NCBI RefSeq assembly: GCF_050947875.1 | Contig: NC_134570.1 | Location: 101,412,122 to 101,476,121, forward strand | Reading direction: 5' to 3' | DNA: 64,000 bases | Source: Dermacentor variabilis | Taxonomy: Eukaryota; Arthropoda; Arachnida; Ixodida; Ixodidae | Shown here: positions 23,380 through 35,670 of the stretch, one piece after another | Layout: each line of letters opens with the position of its first letter | Numbering within the stretch: the stretch's first letter is position 1 | Position numbers and translations under genes: made by a program | Notes under the pieces: model-generated | Databases searched by the model: none | Told to the model about the DNA's origin: nothing | The model's input: the letters and a program-made list of their open reading frames with translations, nothing else

Positions 23380-23382
23380 TTA

Positions 23383-24609
23383 GTGTTGATGAATTTAACC
23401 CTATGCCTTAAAACATGATTGTACCGGCAGTCAGATAAATACGTGAGATTTGTGAAGGTTCTAAGAGAACTTGTTTGTAATTGTCACTTCACATATTCGC
23501 AATCAGTTCCTTGTTTAATTCGCCAAGAACACAGCTTGTGCGTACATGCAAAAGGCAGATTTTTAGATTGCTCAAAAGTAACGCTCTTTTCTCTGTGTTA
23601 ACCATAGCACCAACCTGATCAAACGGTTTCGAAATATTATTGACACTAATGACTACGTTGTATGCATGACGCGAATAGGGTTGCATTTCATGGAAGGTGG
23701 AAGAAGTATTTATTTGCATATCCCAAAACACAGGTAAAGAAATACGTGTTGAACCTGTAGCCAAAGACTAGTTGAAAGTCCGCTAAACAAAATGCACTAA
23801 AATCCTAGCATAGCAGCAAGATAACGGGGAACACAAACAACAGACCGAATTCATAAAATAAAGTTATACAATCCAACTTACAAGCAACCTACATGAAGTT
23901 TTTAATGAATAAGATAAGAATGCTATACAGAAAAGTAGTTATTGTGATTAAATGACAAGCATGCGAGAGAAAAGATAAAAGTTACTATGCAATGCACAGT
24001 TGAATATGTAGATTATAGTTTGAGTGATAATTGTTCTTAAACAGCGTACAATAATACAAAATTCAATATTAGTGCATTTCAACTATACACAAGTTTATCA
24101 CCAATTGTCTATGAAAAGCACATTACAAACATAAAATTTGATGTTTGGCTTAGTGTGTTCAAAATCAGTCATAGCATCTGATTGTTTATTATGACGCCAA
24201 AGAGGTTAAGTAGTAGTATTGGCAGTTCGGAGAAATCAATGAGTCCCATTGGCAGTTTAATCGAAATTTTTATACTTGTACACAGCGGAAAACTTTGTGC
24301 GTATGCATTACTACATCGTGCAAGATTAAATTATGTTGTAGCACTTCTCCTTTTGCGTGAAATACAGTAGAATATGAAAGCCATAAATGGGTGTTTGTAT
24401 CTCACGCCCCTATGAACACATATTGATATGCTCTGCTGATGTGATGTGATGTGAATGGTATTGTGTGCTACGGGTTCAACTCTGGGCCGTGTAATCTGAA
24501 TGTTTAGAGTGAGATATAATTCGAATGACTCGTTTCTTTTTTTTGTCAAGTTTGGTAATCTGATTTAATATGGTTTGATATGAAAATCTCGAAGAATCGG
24601 AACAGTAAA
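23383..24609. other. AT-rich spacer, nothing recognised
   Basis: No ORF above about 90 codons and no repeats or RNA motifs were noticed. Confidence 0.4.
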
Positions 24610-24649
24610 TTAAATGATAAAAGCAAAATACATAAGACGTCCAAGAGGG

Positions 24650-25240
24650 TCAAGCACGAGAACGCGTGGCGTAAGGAAATGTAAGGAAAGTTATGCAATC
24701 GGGAGAACCTTCAGAGCTCCCAGGGGCCAATCGCCGGTAAACACGGGGCTCCGACAACAAGTCGGTAGCCAGTCTAAAAGAGACCAATGGGCCAGGACGG
24801 CACAAAAAGCGAGGCACACTGACAGAAGATGGAGAGGGTTGCAGAAAGCGACTCAGGGTGAAGGTCGGCCACCGTACAGGGAGACGAAGACGGGCCGTCG
24901 GGTTCCGGGCCCGAGCCTCTAGGACTTCACCCGACCGGAGCCTCCTGCCATCCTGTTCCCAGGCGTCGCAATTCCACCTGATCACGAACGGCTGCAGGGG
25001 GCCGGCCAACTCCTTCGCCCGTTGGCAGAGTGGCAGCAATCGGGTTGCGAGTCCGAGTTGAATGCAGAGCTTGCTGGCCTGGCAGCTTGCATCTGTAGGT
25101 TCCTCCATTTGCACGTACCGCCAAGTCGCGTGCGTCCCCTTTACAAGCCGGAGCTTCTGAGCTCTGGCCACCCGCTCGTCGGTCAACTCCATCGACATTT
25201 TGGCTCGATGAACGTCGCTTCTTTCGTTGCTAACTGGCAT
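24650..25240 (-). CDS. hypothetical 196-aa ORF in a GC-rich island
   Basis: Open from ATG at 25,240 to a stop at 24,650, inside about 650 bp of clearly GC-richer sequence in AT-rich surroundings. The product is Arg/Leu/Pro-rich with a fairly ordinary N-terminal third (MSMELTDERVARAQKLRLVK) and no signal peptide, membrane segment or motif that I know. Overlapping ORFs also exist on the other strand, which weakens the coding case. It could be a processed gene fragment, part of an unknown element, or chance. Confidence 0.25.
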   Translation of the reverse strand: MPVSNERSDVHRAKMSMELTDERVARAQKLRLVKGTHATWRYVQMEEPTDASCQASKLCIQLGLATRLLPLCQRAKELAGPLQPFVIRWNCDAWEQDGRRLRSGEVLEARARNPTARLRLPVRWPTFTLSRFLQPSPSSVSVPRFLCRPGPLVSFRLATDLLSEPRVYRRLAPGSSEGSPDCITFLTFPYATRSRA

Positions 25241-25264
25241 GGTGTTGTACTATATTACTTCTAG

Positions 25265-26060
25265 GTGTATTTGTGTCTTGCAGCGAATTATTTCAGTGAG
25301 TCTTTATTCTATATTTCTTTTTAAACTAGCTATACGGAAAGTGTTGTGTGCCTTTTGGAATGAACGGCGTTATCCTTAATTTGATTCTAAGAGGCTTTGC
25401 TTCAGGAAGCCTTTTGAAACAAGAAAGGGTGAACCCTCACCACATTGAGTTGGTGTGCTCCCTCAGATGGTCATTTAAATTATGACTTTTCTGGCCAACA
25501 TAACACAGGCGGTATTCCAGCGAATAGTGTAATTCAGATTTGCGATGGCATCCGACACATACTATTCACAGTGGTTTGTGTCGCGCTTCTTGGTCTAATC
25601 TTTGTTCTTGATTACCTTTTCGGTACAGATTCTATAGCTTGTATAGAGCGCTGAAGACGTGTTACTTGTGCCTTAGAAATAATCCTTTTACAGCGAGGCT
25701 CGTTATGCCTAGGCTTCCGTGCACTTTTCTTCTGTAGGTCGGCAGCAGTGAACTCCAGAGCCACATTTGAATATTGCCTCTGCCTTTGCAGCGTGTAACC
25801 GCACTGGAACGGCACGTTGTCGCGCATTTTGACGCCCCAGTACTGCGTGTGTCTGCACTAAAGCACTGATCGGACGTCACGTGGCCGGAGCTACGCTTCT
25901 GCGACTGCACAACGACCAGGTGAGCGACCAACCACAGCAAGAAACGGTCAACGAAGCAAGTACCTGTTACAGTTCCGCAGCAGTGCACTACGGCTCCGCA
26001 TCTCAATATTGCCTCGGCTTTTGCGGGTGAGCGGCTTAACCTTATTAAGCCCATAAGTCA
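25265..26060. other. spacer, possibly 5' leader of the following LINE
   Basis: ORFs are short. Two similar words near 25,765 and 26,000 (ATATTGCCTC followed by GCxTTTGC) lie about 240 bp apart and may be remnants of duplicated 5' sequence. Confidence 0.35.
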
Positions 26061-26161
26061 TAGAATATGTGCCCTGCTGCCGAACCTGCCAGGTTTCTTG
26101 TGCCTGTCTGATTCCTGTTGCTCGTGTTTTTAAGTTCATTGACGTACCTTTTTGTTGTGCA

Positions 26162-26841
26162 ATGTTTAAAGAGTATAACGCCATTGATGATTTGAGGCTG
26201 GAACTCAAAGCAGACTTCAGGAGCATCAAAGACAAGTTTCAAGAAGTCACTGAGGTGAAAGAAGAATTACAGCAGGTTCTAAAACTAAACAACGATCTTC
26301 GTGTTGAAAATGTCAAACTATCATGCAGAGTTGAGGAACTGTAACAATGTCAACGCTCAAACAACATTGAGATAAAGGGCATCCAACTTGAAAGCGAACC
26401 ACCAAACATTGTACCGCTAATTTGCGAGCTGGTTCAGGAAGAGGCCTGAGAGGCTGTTATCGACATCTGCCACCGAGTGCCTACTGCTCGACAAGGTGAA
26501 GCAAATATTATGGTTCGGTTTGTCGGCAGGACCCAAAGGAATGCCTTTTTTAGCAAAGCCAAAAATCTGGAATGGATACAAATGAATTAGGCTTTCAGTT
26601 ATCGCCTAAGGTGTTCGTAAACGAACAGCTCACACGGTATGGTAGGCGAATTCTTGGTGCGGCAGTGGAAAGGAACAAGGAATTGCGGTGGCGGTTCGTG
26701 TGGACGGCTAGCGGCAAGATGTTCGTTCGGAAGGTTGAAAACTCGCCCGCTGTTCGAATTGCCAGTGTGGAAGATTTTGATAAGGTTACAACGTCAGCGC
26801 CATGGCTTTCTACTCTCTTTTCAAAAGTACAATTACTTTAA
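26162..26841 (+). pseudogene. LINE ORF1, coiled coil plus RRM-like region
   Basis: ORF1 proteins of this group trimerise through a coiled coil and bind the element RNA. From MFKEYNAIDDLRLELK the sequence shows heptad-rich helices (KDKFQEVTEVKEELQQVLKL) up to a stop at 26,342. It then continues in frame through NNIEIKGIQLES, a TGA, and ICHRVPTARQGEANIMVRF to a TAG near 26,588. A downstream block (26,572-26,841) has VNEQLTRYGRRILGAA and FARK-like FVRKVENSPAVRI. Two nonsense changes and one frame change break it. Confidence 0.65.
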
Positions 26842-28126
26842 TTTTTTGAATTTCACTTATTTTGATATCTAGTCAGTGACTAAATTAGTCCTTGATACCA
26901 GTAAACTGGCAAAACATTTTTTAGGCTTCTGAGCATAAACAACAAAGATGCAAACTGAATTGCTTGTTAGTGTTAAGCGCTCGCAATATTGATATCATAT
27001 TGTACTGTGAAACATGACTTACTGTGAACAATAACCCTTGGTACTGGGAAAATTACACATACCATGGGTTAGTAGTTGAGAGGAGGTGGCGTGATTGTCT
27101 AGTGCCTTGTACATGAGGTAACTGCTGAATTTTTCCTTGTAACGAATAATGTAGATAGTGTAATGGTACGCTTAGAATATGTCACAGCTGTGGTTGCGTA
27201 TCGCCCACCGTTGAGAAAAAAACTGACGTTCTTAGATTTTCTAGAACAAGTTCTACATTTCCGGAGCCATTCGCACTCTGCCTTTATGGTAATGGGTGAT
27301 GTAAGCAGAAACATTTTGTCAGATGACCTGTCATCGAGACAGCTTGCTGGTGCAATCAATTCGTTCAAGAGCACAAACATCTCGGAACCCACCAGGCTCA
27401 AGGCACAAACGGCGACTTTATTGATGTATGCATAACCAACATACGCCCAACTGACAGCGCTGTGGGGCTCTTATACGCTGACATAAGCGAGCGTCCGCCT
27501 GTATATTGTTTCACTCCTTACGCGCATAAACAAGGAGGAGAATGAAACGCTGTGACTCGTTGTTTCCACGCAAGATCATTAAAATTTTCGTTCCCTCATT
27601 ATATAAACAGATCGATCATGTGTATTTGAAAGACAAGATACAAAAGCGGCATGCAATTTGTTTCTTGACAAACTGATTAAGTGTTACGACCAAAGATTTT
27701 TGTTGAAATTGTGCAATCAGAAGAGTATGAAAATATGAACACCTTGGACAGATGCGGCTTTATTAAAAATCAGAGCACCAAAAAACAAAACCTATCACTT
27801 CTTTGTAAAATGCAGGATTGCGCAACTTCTAAGGTAAAAAATGCAGAAACAATGTCGCCACTGAATTAAAGCAAACAAAATGTAAGTGCTATGAACAGTT
27901 ATGTGCTGAAATAAAAAAAAATATGCCTGAGGAGAGTTTGGAATGAAGTTGGAGAACTAACTTCTACGAAAAGAAAGCACACTGAGATAAACATAAAGAG
28001 AGCCACTGGTGTGTTGACGGGTGGAGGAGCAGCAGCTGCTTTGAAATGAATATTTCGTTTCCAGTACCCAGCATCCCGACGGGGGCTGGGAGGGCGGGAC
28101 CCATGCCCAAGCATGCAGTGAGCAAA

Positions 28127-28900
28127 TGCGGTCTGACTGGCTCAGCGATACCTTCACCTGTTACGCCTGCAGAGGTTGTGCAACAACTGCGTAAAGTAAA
28201 AAAAAACACCGTCTCTGCTGGATATGACAATGTTAAACCAGTACCACTGAAATATATTGCCGATATAATTGCAGCTCTCATACTTCACATCATAAGCAGA
28301 ATATTTGAAAGGGGCATCTTTCCAGATCTCCTAAAACAAGCCCGAGTATGCCCAAGTTACCAAGGAGGTGATAAACATTTAATGACAATCTACCGGCCGA
28401 TAACTGTTTTGCCTGTTCTAGCAAAGGTGTTCGAGAGTGCCCTGAATGTTACATTAGAAAAATTATGCAGTAAGTATAACGCAATTAGTGACGTGCAATA
28501 TAGTTTTCAAAAAATCTTGTGAAGCAGCTTTTCTTAACATCAAGCATAAACTATCAACAAACATTGAAAATAGAATGTACAGCTTGGGTTTACTTGTAGA
28601 CCTCAGGAAATACTTTGATGCAGTAAGCCACAATTTATTGATTAGCAAGTGGAACATTATGGTGTACGAGGTATCGTACTGGAGCTTTTATGACCTTAAT
28701 TAACAAATCGTTATCAATATGTCTGCATAAATAGGGACGTTTCATCGTAGGCGGGAAGTATAACGGGTGTTCCAAAAGATCAATACTTGAACGTCTTTTC
28801 TTTATAATATATTATAATGACCTGTGTGACATCTCCGAGTTTCCTGAATTAGCTATGTATGCGGACGAAACTAACATATTCTTTAAAGCTGCTACTATAA
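28127..28900 (+). pseudogene. LINE reverse transcriptase remnant
   Basis: Blocks seen in order are PAEVVQQLRKVKKNTVSAGYDN (where SPGPDGI sits in intact copies), RPITVLPVLAKVFESAL, VDLRKYFDAVSHNLL (LDxxKAFDxVxH equivalent, first Asp kept), TGVPKDQYL (GVPQGS equivalent) and YADETNIF (YADD damaged). Frameshifts occur near 28,500 and 28,790. It is a dead copy of the LINE spanning 26,060-29,650. Confidence 0.68.
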
Positions 28901-29669
28901 TAGAGCTCCAACTAAAGATTACCAGTTATCTGATGCATCTTTCTTGCTGGTTAAAATAGAATAAGTTACAAATGGGTACTTCTAGTACAACATATATATG
29001 ATCTTCGTCCCTACTAATAAACGAAGTAACAGCGATATGACTATTCTTCTTTAAGACGGAACGATAGAATAGGTAAAATGTAAGAAATTTCTCGAAACGT
29101 TATTCCACAAAGATTTGGCTTGGAAAATGCCCGTTGATAAAACTGCTAAGGAACTAAGTAGAACTGTCGGTTGCGTATATAGACTGAGGACCCTGGTCCC
29201 TCAGTGGTTGCGACATTCCTTGTAATACACACTTTTTTATTGTCGATTAACCTATTTCATAATTTGGGGCACTACTTGGCAAAAATGATAATATTTTGAC
29301 AGTATTACAACAAAGAGTCTTACGTGCATTCTATGGATATCGTGGCCTTGTACAAAATTTTAGGGCTAAACCATCTTTCGTAAAATAGTCTAAGTTAAAG
29401 GCCAACCAGGTCAAGTACTGCAAGTTAATTCAATATATATAACAAAACAAATCACCGTATATCCTGCATGTACCCACGAATCTGCATTACAGCTTACGGC
29501 AACATATGAGAACATCTCAAATGAGAACCACTTACGCAATACAACTAGGCAATCACCAGGCACCTACGCTCCCCAACCGCCTACGTGATCTTGATAATGA
29601 AATTACGAATGTATTCAATAAATCATACAAAACTTGCACCAGTAATATATTCTTTACGTTATTTTCGTA

Positions 29670-29793
29670 ATGTTTACGAGCAGTAAAACAGCGCTAAACA
29701 ACAGGATGAGGAGAAGGACACAGACACCAGTGCTGGTGTGTGTGTCCCTCTCCTCGTCCTGTTGTTTAGCGCTGTTTTACTGCTCGTAAACAT
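29670..29793. repeat. short near-perfect palindrome (fold-back mini-element 4)
   Basis: The 124-bp palindrome has arms of about 60 bp and almost no loop, centred on CACCAGTGCTGGTG. The outer edge is ATGTTTACGAGCAGTAAAAC, and CAACAGGATGAGGAGAAGGA lies within. It is the best preserved of the five. Confidence 0.85.
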
Positions 29794-30220
29794 GAACTAA
29801 CCAGGCCAAATGCGCACTCTTCTGCAGTACCCTTTTTCGTAATGTATCGCTTAACGAGGGTTGTCTCCCCCATGTTACACCATCTAGGTGTACGTGTGTA
29901 AGTTGTCGCTTAGGGTGGGGCTTCGGCACTGTGATTTCTACATACTGGCTTGCAATGCACTGCCACGAATGCGTACAGGCTGGATCATGGGGATAAAAAA
30001 ACTTCGAGCACGCTTAAGCTTCAGACAGGCGGGCCGAGATTTTTATTCGCGGGCCCACCTTTGTCATCTGTCACCCACATCTCATGTTCATCGCAGTATT
30101 CTCTTCACGGGACAAGCTCTTGAGGCCGTTATTCGAGGGATCATGCAGGTTGTTGTTGGGTAAGATAAAGATATTGTAAATAGACGCACCGTTGTCCATA
30201 AAATAAGAAAATAATTTAGT

Positions 30221-30226
30221 TTTATT
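30221..30226 (-). terminator. AATAAA polyadenylation signal, copy 2
   Basis: AATAAA on the minus strand in the same conserved block as the other units. Confidence 0.55.
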
Positions 30227-30696
30227 TCAGCCAATAAAATCTTCCAAACACGCTGCAGAAGCGATATGTACACATAGTTATGTCGGTGAAAGCAACTGTA
30301 GTAATTTCGGGTATGCCAGGGATTTCTGAAAGAAAAAGAAAACAAAACGTGCTATAAAGTCATTGAAATGTCCACAGTGAATTTCGTCACTCCCACGCAG
30401 AGCAACTAGAAAAGAGAGCTCATACTACTGCAGTACTACTCAGCTGAATTGCCTAAAAAAAGAGGTGCGCAATTTAGGCAGTGTTGGCAATCGCAACCTA
30501 CAAAATTCAGACATAACTTCTAAACTTCTAGAATAAACTTATTCCTAATTTTGCTTTTACATTTTTCCGAAACAAATGAATCTGGGGTTTTCAGATAATT
30601 GTATGAAACTTATAACAAACATAACTTTTTTCTGCAGCACACTATAGTATTGGAAGGATGAAGTTTAAATAATACCAGCGTGAGTTTGCTTAAAAA

Positions 30697-32115
30697 TTAT
30701 TCGGCCGGTTGAGAGAGATTACAGAACTCACACTTCTTCCTGCGGAGGAGGGTGGTGTAGTCGAAGGGAGAGCCAAGACCATAGCCGTAGTTCAGGCCAT
30801 ACCCGAGGAGTCCATGGCCGTAGCCGTAGTGGCCAACGCCGTATCCGAGGGTGCCAATGCCATAGCCGTAGACTGGAGCGGCGTGGTAAGCACCGACAAC
30901 AGGGGCAGCGTGGGAAACGGTGGCGACAGCTGGGGCGTGGTGGATGGTGGTGGTGGCAACAGCTGGGGCAGCGTGGACAGTAGCGACGGCTGGAGCAGCG
31001 GCGTAGGTGGCGACGGGGGCGGCCACAGCGGTGGCGACTGGAGCGTGGGCCACAGTAGTGACAGCTGGGGCAGCGGCGTACGTGGCGACTGGAGCAGCGT
31101 GGGCAACGGTGGCGACACGGGTCACGGCTGGAGCAACAGCGTAGGAGGCCACGGCTGGGGCAGCAACAGCGGTGGCGACTGGGGCGTGGGCTAGAGTGGC
31201 GACAGCTGGGGCAGCGGCGTAAGTGGTGGAAACCCTGGTCACAGCTGGAGCAGCGGCAACGACTGGAGCGGCGGCGTAGGAGGCGACGGCTGGGGCAACA
31301 ACAGCGGTGGCGACTGGGGCGTGGGCTACAGTGGCGACAGCTGGAGCAGCGGCATAGGTGGCAACTGGAGCAGCGTGGGCAACGGTGGCCACGGCTGGAG
31401 CAGCAGCCAGGCCGATGCTGTATCCGGTAGTGCCGACGAAGCCAGCGAAGGCGCTGGTGGCCAGGGCGAGGACGATGCAGGCGCGGCTCTACGTTAAAAT
31501 AATGAAGCATATAGCAAGATTTCACATACAATCACCTGGGAAGTTTACCCTTAAAAACTTGTGAGGTTAGAAATAGGCTGAATTTCGGCTTTGAGGTCCG
31601 CACCGTGAGCACGAAATTAAAAAAAAAACTTTACATAAATGGCCGCTTTGCCCTAATTTTACCATATTACGAACCTTTGTTTATGATATTTATGCGCCAG
31701 GGTATTCGAGACATATTGTTGCCAAATTTATACAATCAGTGAGGAGAAGCACTGCATTTTGTAAACAAGAACGCCGTTTGGAAAGCCAACTTGGCGTTTT
31801 GTTTTGAGCGTGAGCTTTCACTTGCCCCCTGTGAAATGGAAAGCCTGTGCATGTTATCCAGGTTTATTTTACGCTTAAACGTAAGCTACCTAGGAATCAT
31901 GTATATATATCGTGATTCTACCAGAATAGTCGTATTCACCCATGTAAACCTACATATTCGTGCCCTCGTCTTCGCCTGTTACGCACCGCGATTTTTTTTT
32001 TATAATTTGGTGCGATATACATCATCAAAGTTGCTGCTAAAGCAACTGCCATTTAGTACAGGAGATGCTGATGATATATTGTGGAGAATCAATAGTATTC
32101 CGAAAAGCTCACCAT
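30697..32115 (-). CDS. secreted Ala/Pro/Val-rich cuticle-type protein, copy 2
   Basis: Two coding exons: 32115-32113 (ATG, then GTGAGC) and 31488-30697, giving 264 aa. The acceptor AG at 31,490-31,489 was chosen by homology with copies 1 and 3; an AG two bases on would break the frame. The signal peptide ends LALATSAFA and the mature chain starts GFVGTTGYSIGLAAAP. The AAAPAVATVAHAPVATAV-type repeats number more than in copy 1. The C-terminal third (YGYGIGTLGYGVGHYGYG to LLRRKKCEF) is almost the same. I infer an exoskeletal structural role. The promoter is intact, and a conserved AATAAA lies about 470 bp past the stop. Confidence 0.87.
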
Positions 32116-32171
32116 TTTGACTTCAGAGCTGCTGAGGAGCCAACTGCTGACTCTTGTAAGTATCGCAGCTT

Positions 32172-32179
32172 CTTATATA
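32172..32179 (-). promoter_or_regulatory. TATA box of cuticle-type gene copy 2
   Basis: TATATAAG on the minus strand, with GTCAGCAG about 30 bp downstream as a likely initiator. Confidence 0.78.
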
Positions 32180-33140
32180 GGCCGTTTCTCGTACCCTAAT
32201 GTCATGCACAGCGAGAAACAGAAATAATACGGGAGAGGAGACAAGAGCCTCCTCTACAGTCTGCTGTATACCGGACCTTCGATCCGGAGCCAAGGTGAGA
32301 CGCGTGCTGGAAAATAATGAAGCTCCACCCTAGAACAATGATAGGTGACGAGGTGAGGTGTAGAAAAGGCCGTCCAGAACCTTCGATGATCGTCACAGCA
32401 CCGGTTATAAAAGCAGCAAATGCTAGAAGCTGGTCACCTTTTTCCTTTCCTTGGAGGACCAACATAACAGAAGGTGAACCTGAAATCAATCCTTGCGACG
32501 CCTTATCGCGTAAAAGCGTATAATGGATGAGAATAATAAATTATTGAAGTATTGTACGATGAGTCACCGTCATTCCGTTTAGAATTTAGTTGCTTGAAAT
32601 AGATAACGGCTTCCTTAAAGGTGATCGTTCCCTTTCTGAAGTCGTGTCATTTCTAAGTGGTAGCAGTGGTTATTGTATACTGTAGTTCTGCAGACTATAT
32701 AGCTCTTCGCGGAATATTTAACTTTCTTGGCAGAAGCTGACCTCAGTTACACGAATATTTTTTTGTTATTTACACAAGTTGTACGTTGATAAAAATTACA
32801 AACTAGAAATTTGCGTTTGGACACTCCACCGTAAGAGTGATGGTCAGGAGCCATACCTCTCGTTCAATAAATTCAGCTTGACAATCTCTATTTTCCTTGA
32901 TCCTTCCTCGGTGCAGGAACCTAGAAATCCGCAATGGTTTTTTTTTTGGAATTGTAGGATGATAAGAGGTACCGTTGAGAATATACATTCCTGGACCCGT
33001 ATTACGGAATGATTCTTTTCATTTTATGCTCTTTGAACCTTTTGCCATTGGTTGCACGAAGCCGTGTCTGCGCTATAGATGTTGGTCACTCAGCAGGACG
33101 TATTTAATGTTCGACACGGACAATTTGTCCCATGTAGCAC

Positions 33141-34500
33141 ATTGTAAACGGAGCGAAGTCTGCCGCAACCACCTCGCTCATAGGGAGGTCGCGAGATGCA
33201 GCGCCTGCATTCTTGGCACAGTAAAGTTTAATAAAAAGAAAATCAAATTCTCACAATTTTGTGCACCTATCAATAAAAGTTCCACAGGAATCTTTCTTCA
33301 AGTAATCTTTAATAGAGGATCATGCATTTACACAAATTTGTGCACCTATAAACTCGAAATGAAATTTTAACCTTGGCTGAAGTAACGTTTATTACAGCGG
33401 CACATGCGCACATGAAGTTTCGTGCACCCATAACATTATAGGTAAACAGAAACCTTCAGTGTAGCTAAACGTAGCTTTTTTGCATTGTAATCTTTCGTAT
33501 AGGCTACAGTCTTGCAACTCTTCACCCATGCGTGCTGATTCTTCGACCATCCATCAAACTTCACCCCAAGGCACTAACCTTAACTCACTGAGCCGAACTT
33601 TATAAAAATATATTTCAAAATATCGTCGGAACTCAAAAATGTTTAGTTGCCAACGTCAGCAGGATACTTTCTTCCAAAAATATAGGCAGTTAAGGCGCAC
33701 AGTCGAAACTTCTCTGCTGCGTTTTAGCAGAGCTTTGGTTAGGTTCAAAAGTTACCATAACTAAGCATTGAAATTATACGTTCCGTAAAAGCGCATGTTA
33801 TCTGAAAAAAAGGATGCTTTAGACGGAGATAACGGAAAGTTGTTGAACTTCGGATGACATTCTGAAATACCATTCTTCTTAAAGCGTTATTTAAAGAGTT
33901 ATGCCAGTGCACTGCTCTGGAGTTCAACGGATGGCTGAAGCGGCCACGTACAAAGTTACGGGCATGTCCAGAAGTACGCGCGGGCGAATATGCGCAAGGC
34001 TCTATGTCTATACCAAAGATTACAAAAAGAAGTTCGTAAAAATGGCCAGGGTCGCTATGCGGAAAATTCGTGGACATGAAACTTTCTCTAAAATTAGCAA
34101 ATATGCCGGTCCCAAAACCAAATGACATCTCATTGCTGTGAAAGCTTCACAGCGACGACATTAATCAGAATTTGCGTGATAGACGACACAATTATTTTGG
34201 AAGAAAAGTTTTACTAATTAGCTTTCTTTTAATACTTTAGGGTGCATGTCAAAGCATCTTGAAGGCAATCAGTGCAGAATGGAAACGATTTTGCCGTAAA
34301 TTGCGCCTGGCATGATTTTCCAGGTATTGGAAGTAAGAATCGCCTATGAAGTGCGTCTTTAATTTATTGTTTCCACAGGCCCTGCAGCAGCATTCGGTAT
34401 ACACATGTGGGTTTCAGACTATTCTGCGGCATAATGCCTCCAGCAGCTAGACATCAAGTGCGGATTGAGTAGCTCTGCGGTAAACCAGAATTGTTAATTT
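33141..34500. other. spacer, no recognised gene
   Basis: A 74-codon basic ORF at 33,901-34,125 has no motif I know. The rest is AT-rich. Confidence 0.35.
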
Positions 34501-34501
34501 A

Positions 34502-35458
34502 CATCATCATCAGCCTATTTTATGTCTGCTGCAGGATGAAGGCCTCTCCCTGTGATCTCCAATTACCCTTGTCCTGCGCCAACTCATTCCAGCTAGCGCC
34601 CGCGAATTTCCTAATTTCATCGCACCACATAGCCTTTTGCCGTCCTCTACTGCGCTTCCCTTCTCTTGGTACCCGTTCTGTAGCCCTAATGGTCCAACGG
34701 TTATCTATCCTGCGCATAACATAACCTGCACAGCGCCATTTTTTTCTCCTAATGTCAATTAGAATATCGGCTGTACCCGTTCGCTCTCTTATTCAAACCG
34801 CTCTTTTCCAAGTTTATGCCTCACATTCTTCGTCCTATCACGCTTTGTGCGGTCCTTAACTTGTTCTCAAGCCTCTTTGTCAGTTTCCACGTCTCTCCTC
34901 CATTTGTCAGCACCGGTAAAATGCACTGATTATACACCTTCCTTTTCAATGATAAGGGTAAGCTTACAGTCAGGAGTTGACAATGTCTCCTGTATGCGAT
35001 TAAACCCATTTTTTTGCTTCTATGAATTTTCTTCTCATGATCAGGGTTCCCTGCGAATAATTGCTAGTTAAACGTACTCCTTCACAGACTATAGTGGCGG
35101 ATTGCGATCCTGAACTTTTGTTCGTTTGCCCGGTTTTTCATCACTATCTTTGTCTTCTTCATATTAACCTTCAACAGCAATGTTACACACGCTCTGTGAA
35201 GGTCCTCAATCATTTGTTGTCACTCATCTGCAGTGTTGTCGAATAGAACAATGTCATCGGCAAACCGAAGGTTGCTAAGGTATTCGCCGTCGATCCTTAA
35301 TTCTAAGCCTTCCCCATTTAATAACATGAATACATCTTCCCAACACGCAGTGAATAGCATTGGAGAGACTGCGTATCCCTGTCTGACCCCTTTCTTTATG
35401 GGTATATTCCTACTACTCTTGTGTAGAATTAAGGTAGCTGCGGTTGTGAACTCGAGAA
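34502..35458 (-). pseudogene. RTE-type LINE, RT to 3' end (copy 2)
   Basis: Read leftward: IKKGVRQGYAVSPMLFT (motif B), LSNLRFADDIVLFDNTADEW (catalytic FADD, intact), the thumb, CILPVLTNGGETWKLTKRLE (the C-terminal 'TYGAETW' block), then RVPREGKRSRGRQK and the 3' end TGATGATGAT at 34,502. Frameshifts are present between blocks. It is 5'-truncated just before motif B. The family is that of the fragments at 22.2 and 45.3 kb. Confidence 0.78.
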
Positions 35459-35464
35459 AGCATG

Positions 35465-35600
35465 TGTGCTAAATATCGCTTTGGCTGCAGTACTAAAATA
35501 ACTGCCTACTAGGTCTTGGATGCAAATAGGTAAGGTGTAAAAGCTTAGCTGGACACCTGGAAATTGCTAAAAGATTTCCCGTGAACTGTGTCCAATGCAT
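35465..35600 (+). repeat. unclassified dispersed repeat, copy 1
   Basis: It matches 52,515-52,645 in order: GCAGTACTAAAATAA, CTTGGA, AAATxGGTAxGxTGT, AAGCTTA. Both are followed by decayed SINE-like sequence. I do not recognise the element. Confidence 0.55.
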
Positions 35601-35670
35601 GGGCACGCGACATCGTGCTTTGCAGCGTAATGCCAAAGCCACTAAGCAACAATGGCGGCTGGCTTCACCC
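35575..35670 (-). mobile_element. decayed tRNA-SINE head fragment
   Basis: On the minus strand it reads TTGCTTAGTGGCTTTGGC then GCACGATGTCGCG, matching the tRNA-like head of the intact SINE at 47,253-47,498 but lacking the body. Confidence 0.55.

Larger units (their letters stand above)
26060..29650 (+). mobile_element. decayed two-ORF LINE (CR1/Jockey-like)
   Basis: The order matches a complete APE-type LINE: coiled-coil ORF1 (26,162-26,840), endonuclease remnants (27,163-27,480, with AYRPP and VMGDVSRNI where GDFN is expected), reverse transcriptase (28,130-28,900) and a thumb/C-terminal remnant to about 29,650. Many stops and frameshifts show it is old. ORF1 wording (EIKGI, then CHRVPT, FVWTASGKMFVRKVENS) is typical of CR1/Jockey-group ORF1. 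The 3' tail is unclear. Confidence 0.72.
29970..33140. repeat. segmental duplication unit 2
   Basis: It is colinear with units at 14.5-19.9, 36.9-40.0 and 44.1-49.0 kb across the 3' flank, gene, intron, upstream block and a CTCAGCAGGACGTATTT word near 33,090. Ends are approximate. Confidence 0.68.
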
